Below, piece by piece: positions 8,523 through 14,662 of a stretch of DNA of 33,912 nt. Made by a program: the position numbers and the translations under genes. This stretch comes from Omnitrophica bacterium RIFCSPLOWO2_01_FULL_45_10b (lineage in GTDB: Bacteria; Omnitrophota; Omnitrophia; Omnitrophales; Danuiimicrobiaceae): assembly GCA_001804205.1 (NCBI GenBank), contig MHFM01000015.1:5044-38955 (forward strand), in the 5' to 3' direction. The number at the start of each line of letters is the position of its first letter. Positions within the stretch are counted from its first letter, which is position 1. The notes beneath the pieces are model-generated. The model was not told the origin of the DNA and made no database searches. It saw nothing but the letters and a program-made list of their open reading frames with translations.

Positions 8523-9652
8523 AAATCAACAAAGTTCCTTATCGGACGATTTGGGTGAAACCGGGTGATCCAGCTACCATTCAGGTGATTGACCAAAGGC
8601 ATTTGCCGCATCAATTGGTGATCGAAAATCTTGCCGATTTGGATCAGACGGCCCGGGCCATCAGAGAAATGCATGTGCGCGGTGCGCCGCTCATCGGAGT
8701 GGCCGCAGCGTACGGCGTTTATTTAGCGCTCAGAAACGCACCGAAAGACAGCGCGCTTGATCATTATCTTAGAAATGAAATTCAGAAATTGCGTGAAAGC
8801 CGTCCTACCGCGATCAATTTAGAATGGGCCATTCAAACTCAGCTGAAAGCAATCGAATCGGCCGGTTCAATCGAGCAAAAAATTAAAATTGCTTTTGAAA
8901 CCGCCGGACGGCTTGCGGATGAGGATGTAAAAACTTGCGAGAAAATAGGTGAACACGGCCTCACATTGATCGAACGAATCGCGGGCCAAAAGAAAAATGA
9001 GCCCGTCAATATTCTTACGCACTGCAATGCCGGCTGGCTCGCCTGCGTTGATTGGGGCACCGCCACAGCTTCTATATATAAAGCCTTCGATAAAGGAATT
9101 CAAATTCATGTGTGGGTAGATGAAACGCGGCCGCGAAATCAGGGCGCAAGCTTGACCGCATGGGAACTTTTGCAACATGGAGTTCCCCATACGGTGATCG
9201 CGGACAATACAGGCGGACATTTGATGCAGCGTGGATTGGTCGATCTCGTGCTTGTAGGAACCGATCGAACGGCTGTGACGGGAGACGTCACCAATAAAAT
9301 CGGAACTTATTTAAAAGCGCTCGCCGCCAAAGATAATCAAATACCGTTTTATGCCGCCGTTCCTTCCACATCAATTGATTGGAATGTTCAGAACGCGTTC
9401 CGCGATATTCCCATCGAAGAGCGGAACCCCGACGAAGTACGATATGCAGAGGGTTGGTGCGAAGGCGAAATCAAAAAAGTCCTTCTCCTGCCCAAAGACA
9501 GCCCGGCAAAAAACTATGCGTTTGATGTTACCCCCGCAAAACTTGTCAGCGGATTAATTACAGAACGCGGAATCTGCCAAGCCAATCAAGAGAGCATCCT
9601 GGCGCTTTTCCCGGAAAAAAGGGCAAATCTTTTGGCGATGGGTAAAAAGTGA
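8519..9652 (+). CDS. mtnA: S-methyl-5-thioribose-1-phosphate isomerase
   Basis: 377 aa cytoplasmic enzyme of the methionine salvage pathway, converting methylthioribose-1-phosphate to methylthioribulose-1-phosphate. It shares a fold with the eIF2B alpha/beta/delta subunits. Diagnostic features are RGAPLIGVAAAYGVYLA (residues 54-70), the catalytic Cys in ILTHCNAG (Cys169) and the catalytic Asp in VGTDRTAVTGDVTNKIGT (Asp249). WVDETRPRNQGA lies between them. Length is slightly above the usual 340-360. The ATG overlaps the TGA of typA, so it is translationally coupled to it. No other methionine-salvage gene is in the window. No terminator is obvious after the stop. Confidence 0.95.
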   Translation: MKINKVPYRTIWVKPGDPATIQVIDQRHLPHQLVIENLADLDQTARAIREMHVRGAPLIGVAAAYGVYLALRNAPKDSALDHYLRNEIQKLRESRPTAINLEWAIQTQLKAIESAGSIEQKIKIAFETAGRLADEDVKTCEKIGEHGLTLIERIAGQKKNEPVNILTHCNAGWLACVDWGTATASIYKAFDKGIQIHVWVDETRPRNQGASLTAWELLQHGVPHTVIADNTGGHLMQRGLVDLVLVGTDRTAVTGDVTNKIGTYLKALAAKDNQIPFYAAVPSTSIDWNVQNAFRDIPIEERNPDEVRYAEGWCEGEIKKVLLLPKDSPAKNYAFDVTPAKLVSGLITERGICQANQESILALFPEKRANLLAMGKK

Positions 9653-9744
9653 AAATTGAACTAAACCTTTTTGGTCTTCATACGTCTAATGTGTAGAAAC
9701 AAACACGCTTTCAACTAATTGCAGTATAATAAAGGAGAAATTTC

Positions 9745-10338
9745 ATGGTTAAGAAAACAACAATTATTCTAATGGCAGCCGTGTTAACTCTTCCCTCGGC
9801 AGCCTGGGCCAAGAGGGCCGAAAACCAAGCTTTTCATCAAGGGCAAAAAACCGAAAGACAAGCTCATCACACTCAGCAAAAAGCGGAAAATAAGGAATTC
9901 CGGACAAGTTTGAAAGAAATGCCGAAAGATCAAAAAACGGGCGCCATTGTTGCGCACCGTGATCAGCAATTTTCGGAAAACAAAGCTTTTCGTGAAGAGC
10001 AGCATAACGAAAATATTGATTTTCTGAATCAGAAACTTGCCAACAACACGAAGTTGACCGAGGCTCAAAAAGCGGAAATTCTTTCGCACCGCCAAACTCA
10101 ATATCAGGAAAACGTGGCGTTTCGCGACAATCGGCATGCAGGCAATGTCGATTATTTCAATCAAATTGCGAATGATCCGAATTTAACACCGGCGCAAAAG
10201 AAAGAGGCTTTAAAGACGCACCGAGCCGAACAAAAAGATCTTACCCAACAACATTTTGAGGAACAAAAATCCGAAAACAAAGCATTCCGCGATCAAGTTC
10301 ATCAAGAAAACCAGGCGAACGATCAAACCACGCAATAA
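9745..10338 (+). CDS. secreted repeat protein (44-residue tandem repeats, ENxxF motifs)
   Basis: 197 aa, not a family I recognise. A signal peptide covers residues 1 to about 22 (cleavage after AWA). The rest is very polar, rich in Gln, Asn, His, Lys and Glu, with no Cys. An internal repeat of 44 residues starts with His-Arg at positions 71, 115 and 159. Each unit has ENxAFR, then 11 residues later a second ENxxF/GNxxY, and ends LTxAQKxExLxxHR. Extra ENxxF copies are at 26, 48 and 177. Predicted structure is long helices, probably an extended or coiled periplasmic protein. AAGGAG stands 8 nt before the ATG. Downstream lies a 64-bp palindromic repeat and then crcB. Function unknown. Confidence 0.75.
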   Translation: MVKKTTIILMAAVLTLPSAAWAKRAENQAFHQGQKTERQAHHTQQKAENKEFRTSLKEMPKDQKTGAIVAHRDQQFSENKAFREEQHNENIDFLNQKLANNTKLTEAQKAEILSHRQTQYQENVAFRDNRHAGNVDYFNQIANDPNLTPAQKKEALKTHRAEQKDLTQQHFEEQKSENKAFRDQVHQENQANDQTTQ

Positions 10339-10372
10339 TCAATAGGAGCAGTTTCACAAGCACTGAAGCTGT

Positions 10373-10436
10373 TGTCATTCCCGCGAAAGCGGGAATCTAG
10401 AGCCTGGATCCCCGATTAAAGCATTCGGGGATGACA
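10373..10436 (+). repeat. 64-bp two-hairpin palindromic repeat (class B), copy 1
   Basis: It begins TGTCATTCCCGC and ends CGGGGATGACA, and its ends are inverted repeats of each other. It contains an ATTCCCGC/GCGGGAAT hairpin and a second TCCCCG/CGGGGA hairpin. The reverse complement of the element at 19722-19785 has the same length and matches closely. It ends 5 bp before the first possible crcB start. Confidence 0.85.
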
Positions 10437-10465
10437 GACTTATGAGAGCACTTCTAGGAAATTCT

Positions 10466-10840
10466 ATGGGAAAGTGGGCTAGTTTAATTACAGGTGGAAT
10501 TGCCGGAACCGTGGCGCGGTACATACTCGCAGGAGTTGTTTATCAGCTATTCGGAACCACTTTTCCTTATGGAACTTTAGCGGTTAATTTGATCGGGTGT
10601 CTTACCATTGGCTTTTTGGCAGCCTTAAGCGAGGAGAAATTTTTGTTGAGCCCAAACGCGCGGATTCTTCTCATGGTTGGTTTTTGCGGAGCATTTACCA
10701 CGTTTTCGACTTTTATGCTTGAGACCGCGAATTTAATCAAAGAAGGAGAATCACTGCGCGCTTTTGCTAATGTGGCACTTAGCGTTGTCGTTGGTTTCGT
10801 GTTATTTCGCGTAGGCATTTTGTTGGCTGAGATTTTGTAA
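10466..10840 (+). CDS. crcB: CrcB/Fluc fluoride channel
   Basis: 124 aa small four-helix membrane protein that exports fluoride as a dual-topology dimer. Motifs seen are GGIAGTVARYIL at the N-terminus, PYGTLAVNLIGCLTIGFL with the conserved Asn, and GFCGAFTTFSTFMLET with the TFSTF fluoride-pathway/Na+-site segment. The ATG at 10466 is chosen because AGGA lies 6 nt before it and the length is then typical. An in-frame ATG at 10442 would add eight residues but sits against a palindromic repeat without a ribosome binding site. A DUF190 gene follows, a frequent crcB neighbour, separated by a strong hairpin. No fluoride riboswitch consensus is visible upstream. Confidence 0.95.
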   Translation: MGKWASLITGGIAGTVARYILAGVVYQLFGTTFPYGTLAVNLIGCLTIGFLAALSEEKFLLSPNARILLMVGFCGAFTTFSTFMLETANLIKEGESLRAFANVALSVVVGFVLFRVGILLAEIL

Positions 10841-10841
10841 A

Positions 10842-10877
10842 CCCCGTTGAGAGATGAATCGCAAACCTCTAACGGGG
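10842..10877 (+). other. hairpin between crcB and the DUF190 gene
   Basis: CCCCGTT-G-AGAG pairs with CTCTAACGGGG (11 pairs with one bulge) around a loop of about 13 nt, between the crcB stop and the GGAGGAGG ribosome binding site of the next gene. There is no T-run, so it is unlikely to terminate. It may act as a processing or stability element. Confidence 0.6.
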
Positions 10878-10901
10878 TAAAACGGAGGAGGCAATCTTTT
10901 T

Positions 10902-11240
10902 ATGAAAATACCAGCGGACGGAAAACTTTTAAGAATTTTTATCGGAGAGGCGGACAAATGGCAGGGGCGGCCGCTCTACGAAGCGATTGTCCATTTGGCG
11001 AAGAAAGAAGGTATGGCCGGCGCTACCGCGATCAAAGGCTTTATGGGTTTTGGCTGCAAAAGCCATATGCATACCACAAAGCTTCTTAGACTTTCGGAAG
11101 ATTTGCCAATCGTTATTGAAATCGTTGACAGCGATGAGAAAATTAACAAGTTCCTACCCCATCTCGATCAAATGGTCAAAGAAGGTTTAATCACATTGGA
11201 AAAGATAAATGTGATTATGTACCGGGCGGGATCAGCTTAG
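10902..11240 (+). CDS. DUF190 (UPF0166) protein
   Basis: 112 aa with the DUF190 pattern: LLRIFIGEADKWQGRPLYEAIV, then GMAGATAIKGFMGFG, HTTKLLRLSEDLPIVIEIVDS and the C-terminal ITLEKINVIMY. DUF190 proteins have a PII-like ferredoxin fold and are usually found next to crcB, as here, suggesting a regulatory or accessory role in fluoride handling. That role is inferred from context. A very strong GGAGGAGG ribosome binding site precedes the ATG. It lies about 60 bp after crcB, probably in one transcript, separated by a hairpin that could set a different expression level. Confidence 0.92.
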   Translation: MKIPADGKLLRIFIGEADKWQGRPLYEAIVHLAKKEGMAGATAIKGFMGFGCKSHMHTTKLLRLSEDLPIVIEIVDSDEKINKFLPHLDQMVKEGLITLEKINVIMYRAGSA

Positions 11241-11282
11241 AAGAAGCCGGCAACTTTTCGTGTTTAAAAAGTGATAATATAG

Positions 11283-12008
11283 ATGACAGAATTCCTCGTT
11301 TGGGGCGGTGCGGCCGTAGCCGCGTTTGTGGCTTCAACCCTTTCAGGGATTATCGGCTTCGGCGGCGCCATGCTTTTTCTTCCCGTTCTCGTGGCCCTTT
11401 ATGGCGTCAGAGCGTCGGTTCCCATCCTGACCGTTTCGGTTCTTTTGGGAAATGCTTCGCGGGTTTATTTTAATCGGAGAGAACTTGATTTAAAACTCGT
11501 CCTTCTTTTTTCAGCCGGCGCAATCCCATTTGCCATTTTAGGCTCCTTTGTTTATGTGGCTTTGCCGGCTTTTTGGATTAAAAAGGGAATTGGGATTTTC
11601 CTCTTGATCACGGTTCTCCTCCGCCACGTCCATTCTGAATTTAAACTAACCCAATCGTGGGTGTTTGTGCCTTTGGGAGTTGTGACCGGATTTCTTTCTG
11701 CTTTAATGGGAGGAGTAGGGCCGGTTTCCTCACCCTTTTTTCTGGCGTACGGCCTTACCAAAGAAGCTTTTGTCGGAACGGAGGCACTTTGCGCGGTGGG
11801 AATGCATCTTGTGAAATCGATTACATACAACCGTTTGCATATATTAAATGCGCGGGAACTCATCGCCGGCTTGAGTTTTGGAGGCGTAATGACCTTGGGT
11901 TCTTATGTGGCACGGAAAGTGCTTGAAAAATTGTCGCGTCAGAAGTTTTTGATGCTTGTCGAAATTTTGCTTGTGGTTGTCGGACTTGATATGCTAATTT
12001 TTAAATAA
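11283..12008 (+). CDS. TauE/SafE (TSUP) family anion exporter
   Basis: 241 aa integral membrane protein with about eight helices. The first half shows the family signature FVASTLSGIIGFGGAMLFLPVLVA, the internal repeat of which recurs as GVVTGFLSALMGGVGPVSSPFFLAYGL in the second half. TSUP members export sulfite, sulfoacetate or other small organosulfur/carboxylate anions across the inner membrane. The substrate cannot be read from the sequence. No clear Shine-Dalgarno is seen before the ATG. An AT-rich TGATAATAT stretch lies immediately upstream. It is 42 bp after the DUF190 gene and 19 bp before glpX, so it could be part of a longer transcript. Confidence 0.9.
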   Translation: MTEFLVWGGAAVAAFVASTLSGIIGFGGAMLFLPVLVALYGVRASVPILTVSVLLGNASRVYFNRRELDLKLVLLFSAGAIPFAILGSFVYVALPAFWIKKGIGIFLLITVLLRHVHSEFKLTQSWVFVPLGVVTGFLSALMGGVGPVSSPFFLAYGLTKEAFVGTEALCAVGMHLVKSITYNRLHILNARELIAGLSFGGVMTLGSYVARKVLEKLSRQKFLMLVEILLVVVGLDMLIFK

Positions 12009-12027
12009 ACTGAGAAATGAGAACAAC

Positions 12028-12972
12028 ATGATTGATATCAGCCTTGGGCTTGTCCGCGTTACCGAAGCTGCCGCCATTGCCGCTTCTGCTTGGATTGGCC
12101 GCGGCGATAAGGAATCCGCAGACAAAGCAGCCACACAAGCCATGCGGGAGCGGCTTAATCAAATGGATTTTTCCGGCAAAGTAGTGATTGGCGAAGGAAA
12201 AAAGGATAATAGTTTTGGATTATACGGCGGAGAAGTGCTCGGAAAATTTGCAAAAACAAAAAACGTTCCGGTTTATGAATTGGCGGTAGATCCGATTGAC
12301 GGCACGCGCCCTACGGTAACTTCCGGTCCCGAGGCCATGAGCGTAATTGCCGTCGGAGAACAAGGGTCTCTTTTTTCCACCGCTGAATTTTATATGAATA
12401 AACTGGCATACGGCCCCGAAATTGCCCGAAAAACAGAACTTCATTTAAATGAACCCTTGAAACAAACGATCGAACGGGTATCGAAAGCCACAGGCAAGGC
12501 CGTCTCGAAAATTATGGTGTGCATTTTAGACCGGCCGCGTCATGAAAAAGCAGTCGCTGAACTGAGAAGCATCGGAGTTCGAATTAAATTGATTCAAGAT
12601 TGCGATATTTCAGGCGCGATCGCTTGCTGCCTTCCTCAAAGCGGCATTGATTTGCTTTATGGGATCGGCGGCGCGCCGGAAGGCGTGATTACCGCTTGCG
12701 CCATGAAATGTTTAAGAGGAGCGCTTCAAGTTCAAGTGATGACGAAGGAATGTAAGATTGCAGACCCCAAGATTTATTCGATTAATGATTTGGTGCGCGG
12801 CCATTGTATTTTTTCAGCGACCGGCATTACCAACGGAAGTTTATTGCGCGGCGTACGATTCACCAGCACAGGCCCGGTTACCTACAGTGTTTTCATGCGC
12901 TCCGAAAGCGGGACCATCCGCTGGATTACCGCTTATCACGGCAATTTGATGCCGCCGTCTGAGTCCGCATAA
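12028..12972 (+). CDS. glpX: class II fructose-1,6-bisphosphatase
   Basis: 314 aa cytoplasmic enzyme of gluconeogenesis or the Calvin-type cycle, hydrolysing fructose-1,6-bisphosphate in a metal-dependent reaction. GlpX landmarks are AASAWIGRGDKESADKAA (residues 18-35, substrate/metal Asp), VVIGEGKKD (52-60, metal Glu) and the catalytic AVDPIDGT (86-93). The C-terminal half has GIGGAPEGVITACAMKCLRG. The protein is close to the usual 320-335 aa. Spacing from the exporter gene is 19 bp with no good ribosome binding site visible. Other central-carbon genes are absent nearby. A sedoheptulose-bisphosphatase activity is possible in this family and cannot be excluded. Confidence 0.93.
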   Translation: MIDISLGLVRVTEAAAIAASAWIGRGDKESADKAATQAMRERLNQMDFSGKVVIGEGKKDNSFGLYGGEVLGKFAKTKNVPVYELAVDPIDGTRPTVTSGPEAMSVIAVGEQGSLFSTAEFYMNKLAYGPEIARKTELHLNEPLKQTIERVSKATGKAVSKIMVCILDRPRHEKAVAELRSIGVRIKLIQDCDISGAIACCLPQSGIDLLYGIGGAPEGVITACAMKCLRGALQVQVMTKECKIADPKIYSINDLVRGHCIFSATGITNGSLLRGVRFTSTGPVTYSVFMRSESGTIRWITAYHGNLMPPSESA

Positions 12973-13082
12973 CACCCAAAGCAGCTTTTTTAATCTTGCT
13001 TAAACCCTTAAAATTGATACCATATTAGTCATCGCATTTGTTTCAGATCAACTTAACGCGTTCAACTATGGGGGGTCACCCG

Positions 13083-13376
13083 ATGAACAGAAAGTTAATT
13101 GCTTCACTCTTGATCGCAGTCGTTGCTTTTGGAGCAATTCCCACTCAAGCTTTTGCCGAAAATACGGCTGTGCATGGGACAATTAGCGGCAAAACCGTCC
13201 TTGGCGGCCTCGGTTCTTTATTGATTTGGCCTGGCATTGGGCAGTATTTGAATGACAATGAAGATAAAAAAGTTGTGACCCACGCTATTCTTGGGCTTAC
13301 CGGCATTTTTCGCCTTTGGTCAGGCTGGGATGCTTTGGTTGCCCGTCAAGGCGGACGCTGGGACGGCAAAATTTAA
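13083..13376 (+). CDS. small secreted/membrane protein of unknown function
   Basis: 97 aa from the ATG at 13083, chosen because a GGGGGT ribosome-binding-like run ends 6 nt upstream. An in-frame start further 5' at 13038 would place extra residues before the signal peptide. Residues 1-25 form a signal peptide cut after AFA. The mature part has a glycine-rich hydrophobic segment (VLGGLGSLLIWPGIGQYLND) and a second hydrophobic helix (HAILGLTGIFRLWSGWDALVA), like the short helical hairpins of small 'GIGQ' membrane proteins. No family is assigned. A strong intrinsic terminator follows at 13413-13451. Confidence 0.7.
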   Translation: MNRKLIASLLIAVVAFGAIPTQAFAENTAVHGTISGKTVLGGLGSLLIWPGIGQYLNDNEDKKVVTHAILGLTGIFRLWSGWDALVARQGGRWDGKI

Positions 13377-13412
13377 GACTTTAGTTTTTAGCGGTTATTA
13401 AGGGGTTCTATT

Positions 13413-13451
13413 GGGTGATGGCTAGATGAAATGGCCATCACCCATTTTTTT
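13413..13451 (+). terminator. intrinsic terminator
   Basis: A perfect 10-bp stem (GGGTGATGGC at 13413-13422 with GCCATCACCC at 13434-13443) is followed by seven T. It separates the small secreted protein gene from yceI and so isolates the upstream block from the bufferin-like locus. Confidence 0.92.
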
Positions 13452-13498
13452 GGCAGCAGCCGGCGGGAAAATATTTCGCTAAACTCGGCGCCGCAATT

Positions 13499-13507
13499 TG
13501 CTATAAT
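13499..13507 (+). promoter_or_regulatory. extended -10 promoter element for yceI
   Basis: TG-C-TATAAT is a perfect extended -10 (TATAAT 13502-13507). No good -35 is seen at standard distance, as is usual for extended -10 promoters. The predicted start is near 13514, giving a leader of about 40 nt with an AAGGAG site before the yceI ATG. Confidence 0.65.
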
Positions 13508-13555
13508 ACGCTTCCTTTTACCCTAGGCTATCACTTGGATAACGAAGGAGAGATT

Positions 13556-14146
13556 ATGAAACGCCTGAAATTGCCTGTTTTTGTACTTTCCGTACTGTTC
13601 CTATTCACCCAGTCCCTTTTCGCCGCTACCTATAAGATTGATTTGGACCACACGGCAGTTTCTTTTAAGGTCCGTCATTTGCTTTCTAACGTTCAAGGGC
13701 ATTTTAAGGAATTTGAAGGCTCTTTTGTTTACGACCCCGATCATCCTGAAACTTGGAAGGCCAATACCACCATTCAGGTTGCCAGCATTGATACCAATGT
13801 AGCCCAGCGGGATAAGCATTTACGTTCCCCAGATTTCTTTGACGCAGAAAAATACCCTACCATCACCTTTGTCAGCACCGGCGTTACCGATATGACACCG
13901 AACAGCGCAAAACTAAACGGTATGCTTACGATCCATGGAGTTGAGAAACCCGTGACGCTCGATCTTGAAATTCTTGGCGTGGCGAAAGATCCTTGGGGCA
14001 ATACCCGGGCTGGTTTTTCAGCCACAACGAAAATTAATCGGAAAGATTTTGGAATTACCTGGAATAAGGCTTTAGAAGCCGGGAAAGTCTTAGTGGGCGA
14101 TGAAGTTGTGATTACGCTTGAAGTGGAAGGGTTACTTCAGGAATAA
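13556..14146 (+). CDS. YceI-family periplasmic lipid-binding protein
   Basis: 196 aa from the ATG at 13556, set by AAGGAG 6 nt upstream and by a signal peptide that begins MKRLKLPVFVLSVLFLF and ends near FAA (residue 23). The YceI lipocalin-like barrel follows: YKIDLDHTAVSFKVRHL, VQGHFKEFEGSF, WKANTTIQVASIDTNVAQRDKHLRSPDFFDAEKYPTITF, the strand with MLTIHGVEKPVTLDLE, and RAGFSATTKINRKDFGITWN. All are typical. Family members bind isoprenoid quinones or other amphiphiles in the periplasm. It starts a likely transcription unit with its own promoter, ahead of the bufferin-like precursor. A GAGCCATCGGG hairpin lies just after its stop. A role in the metal RiPP pathway is only inferred from position. 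Confidence 0.95.
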   Translation: MKRLKLPVFVLSVLFLFTQSLFAATYKIDLDHTAVSFKVRHLLSNVQGHFKEFEGSFVYDPDHPETWKANTTIQVASIDTNVAQRDKHLRSPDFFDAEKYPTITFVSTGVTDMTPNSAKLNGMLTIHGVEKPVTLDLEILGVAKDPWGNTRAGFSATTKINRKDFGITWNKALEAGKVLVGDEVVITLEVEGLLQE

Positions 14147-14158
14147 GGGCAATCAATT

Positions 14159-14196
14159 GAGCCATCGGGAAACTTTTAATCTGTCCCCGATGGCTC
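14159..14196 (+). other. hairpin 1 after yceI
   Basis: GAGCCATCGGG (14159-14169) pairs perfectly with CCCGATGGCTC (14186-14196). There is no proper T-run after it, so it may be a weak terminator or an RNA-processing/stability element between yceI and the precursor gene. Confidence 0.7.
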
Positions 14197-14214
14197 AGGA
14201 TTTCCTTCAAGGTA

Positions 14215-14270
14215 ACCCTCTGCCAGCTTCATTGAACTTGAGTCTTCAATTCGATGAAGCTGGCGAGGGT
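14215..14270 (+). other. hairpin 2 in the precursor leader
   Basis: ACCCTC-T-GCCAGCTTCAT (14215-14232) pairs with ATGAAGCTGGC-GAGGGT (14254-14270), 17 pairs with a single bulged T, around a loop of about 21 nt. It directly abuts hairpin 3. Confidence 0.75.
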
Positions 14271-14299
14271 GAGGGGTCGGGGGAACTCCCCGACCCCTC
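14271..14299 (+). other. hairpin 3 in the precursor leader
   Basis: GAGGGGTCGGGG (14271-14282) pairs perfectly with CCCCGACCCCTC (14288-14299) around a 5-nt loop, a very stable GC-rich stem. It is followed by about 38 nt of unpaired sequence and then the AAGGAGGAG ribosome binding site. There is no T-run. Confidence 0.75.
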
Positions 14300-14351
14300 A
14301 ATCAATTCGAACGCTAGGCGTGTAGTCAAACAACAACAAGGAGGAGTATAA

Positions 14352-14630
14352 GTGAATAAGAAAGTGAATAAGAAGAAAATGTTGTTAGCCGCTTCCGTTG
14401 CAGGTTTGGTTGCTGTCGCAGGAATGGTACTTCCGGCCAGCACCGTATTTGCAGCCGATGTTGCTTGCTCAGGTATCAATGCTTGCAAAGGAACCGGAGC
14501 TTGCGGCGGTAAGGGAAATGCCTGCGCCGGCAAAAATGCCTGCAAAGGACAAGGCTGGATGATGGTTGGATCTGAAGCTGCTTGCACAACAGCGGGCGGC
14601 ACATTAGTTCCTGCGCCAGCAGCCGTCTAA
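14352..14630 (+). CDS. bufferin-like Cys-rich RiPP precursor (BufA2 type)
   Basis: 92 aa from a GTG start with AAGGAGGAG 5 nt upstream. A basic start and hydrophobic helix form a signal peptide ending about residue 34-35 (TVFAA). The mature peptide is small, Gly/Ala/Lys-rich and has six Cys (residues 39, 45, 51, 58, 64, 78). They sit in repeats of the form (I)NACKGxG, with the ending CKGQGWMMVGSEAACTTAGG. This matches the exported Cys-rich substrates of MNIO/DUF692 enzymes known as bufferins, associated with copper or other metal stress. The family makes thiooxazole-type Cys modifications. Its position directly before a DUF692-DUF2063 gene strongly supports this. Which Cys residues are modified, and whether the metal is copper, cannot be seen. 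Confidence 0.82.
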   Translation: MNKKVNKKKMLLAASVAGLVAVAGMVLPASTVFAADVACSGINACKGTGACGGKGNACAGKNACKGQGWMMVGSEAACTTAGGTLVPAPAAV

Positions 14631-14662
14631 TTTTTTAGATTGGAACAAGTGTCAATAGGATA

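Noticed and set aside
9725-9730. TATAAT as the -10 of the 44-residue-repeat protein gene
   Set aside because: The predicted start would fall inside or after the AAGGAG site at about 9732-9737, removing it from the mRNA, and no -35 is seen at proper distance.
10340-10465. Fluoride riboswitch ahead of crcB
   Set aside because: The conserved pseudoknot sequence of the crcB motif is not visible; the gap is mostly the 64-bp palindromic repeat.
11271-11284. Extended -10 (TGATAATAT) for the TauE/SafE gene
   Set aside because: The predicted start would fall just after the ATG and no matching -35 is present; expression more likely comes from upstream.
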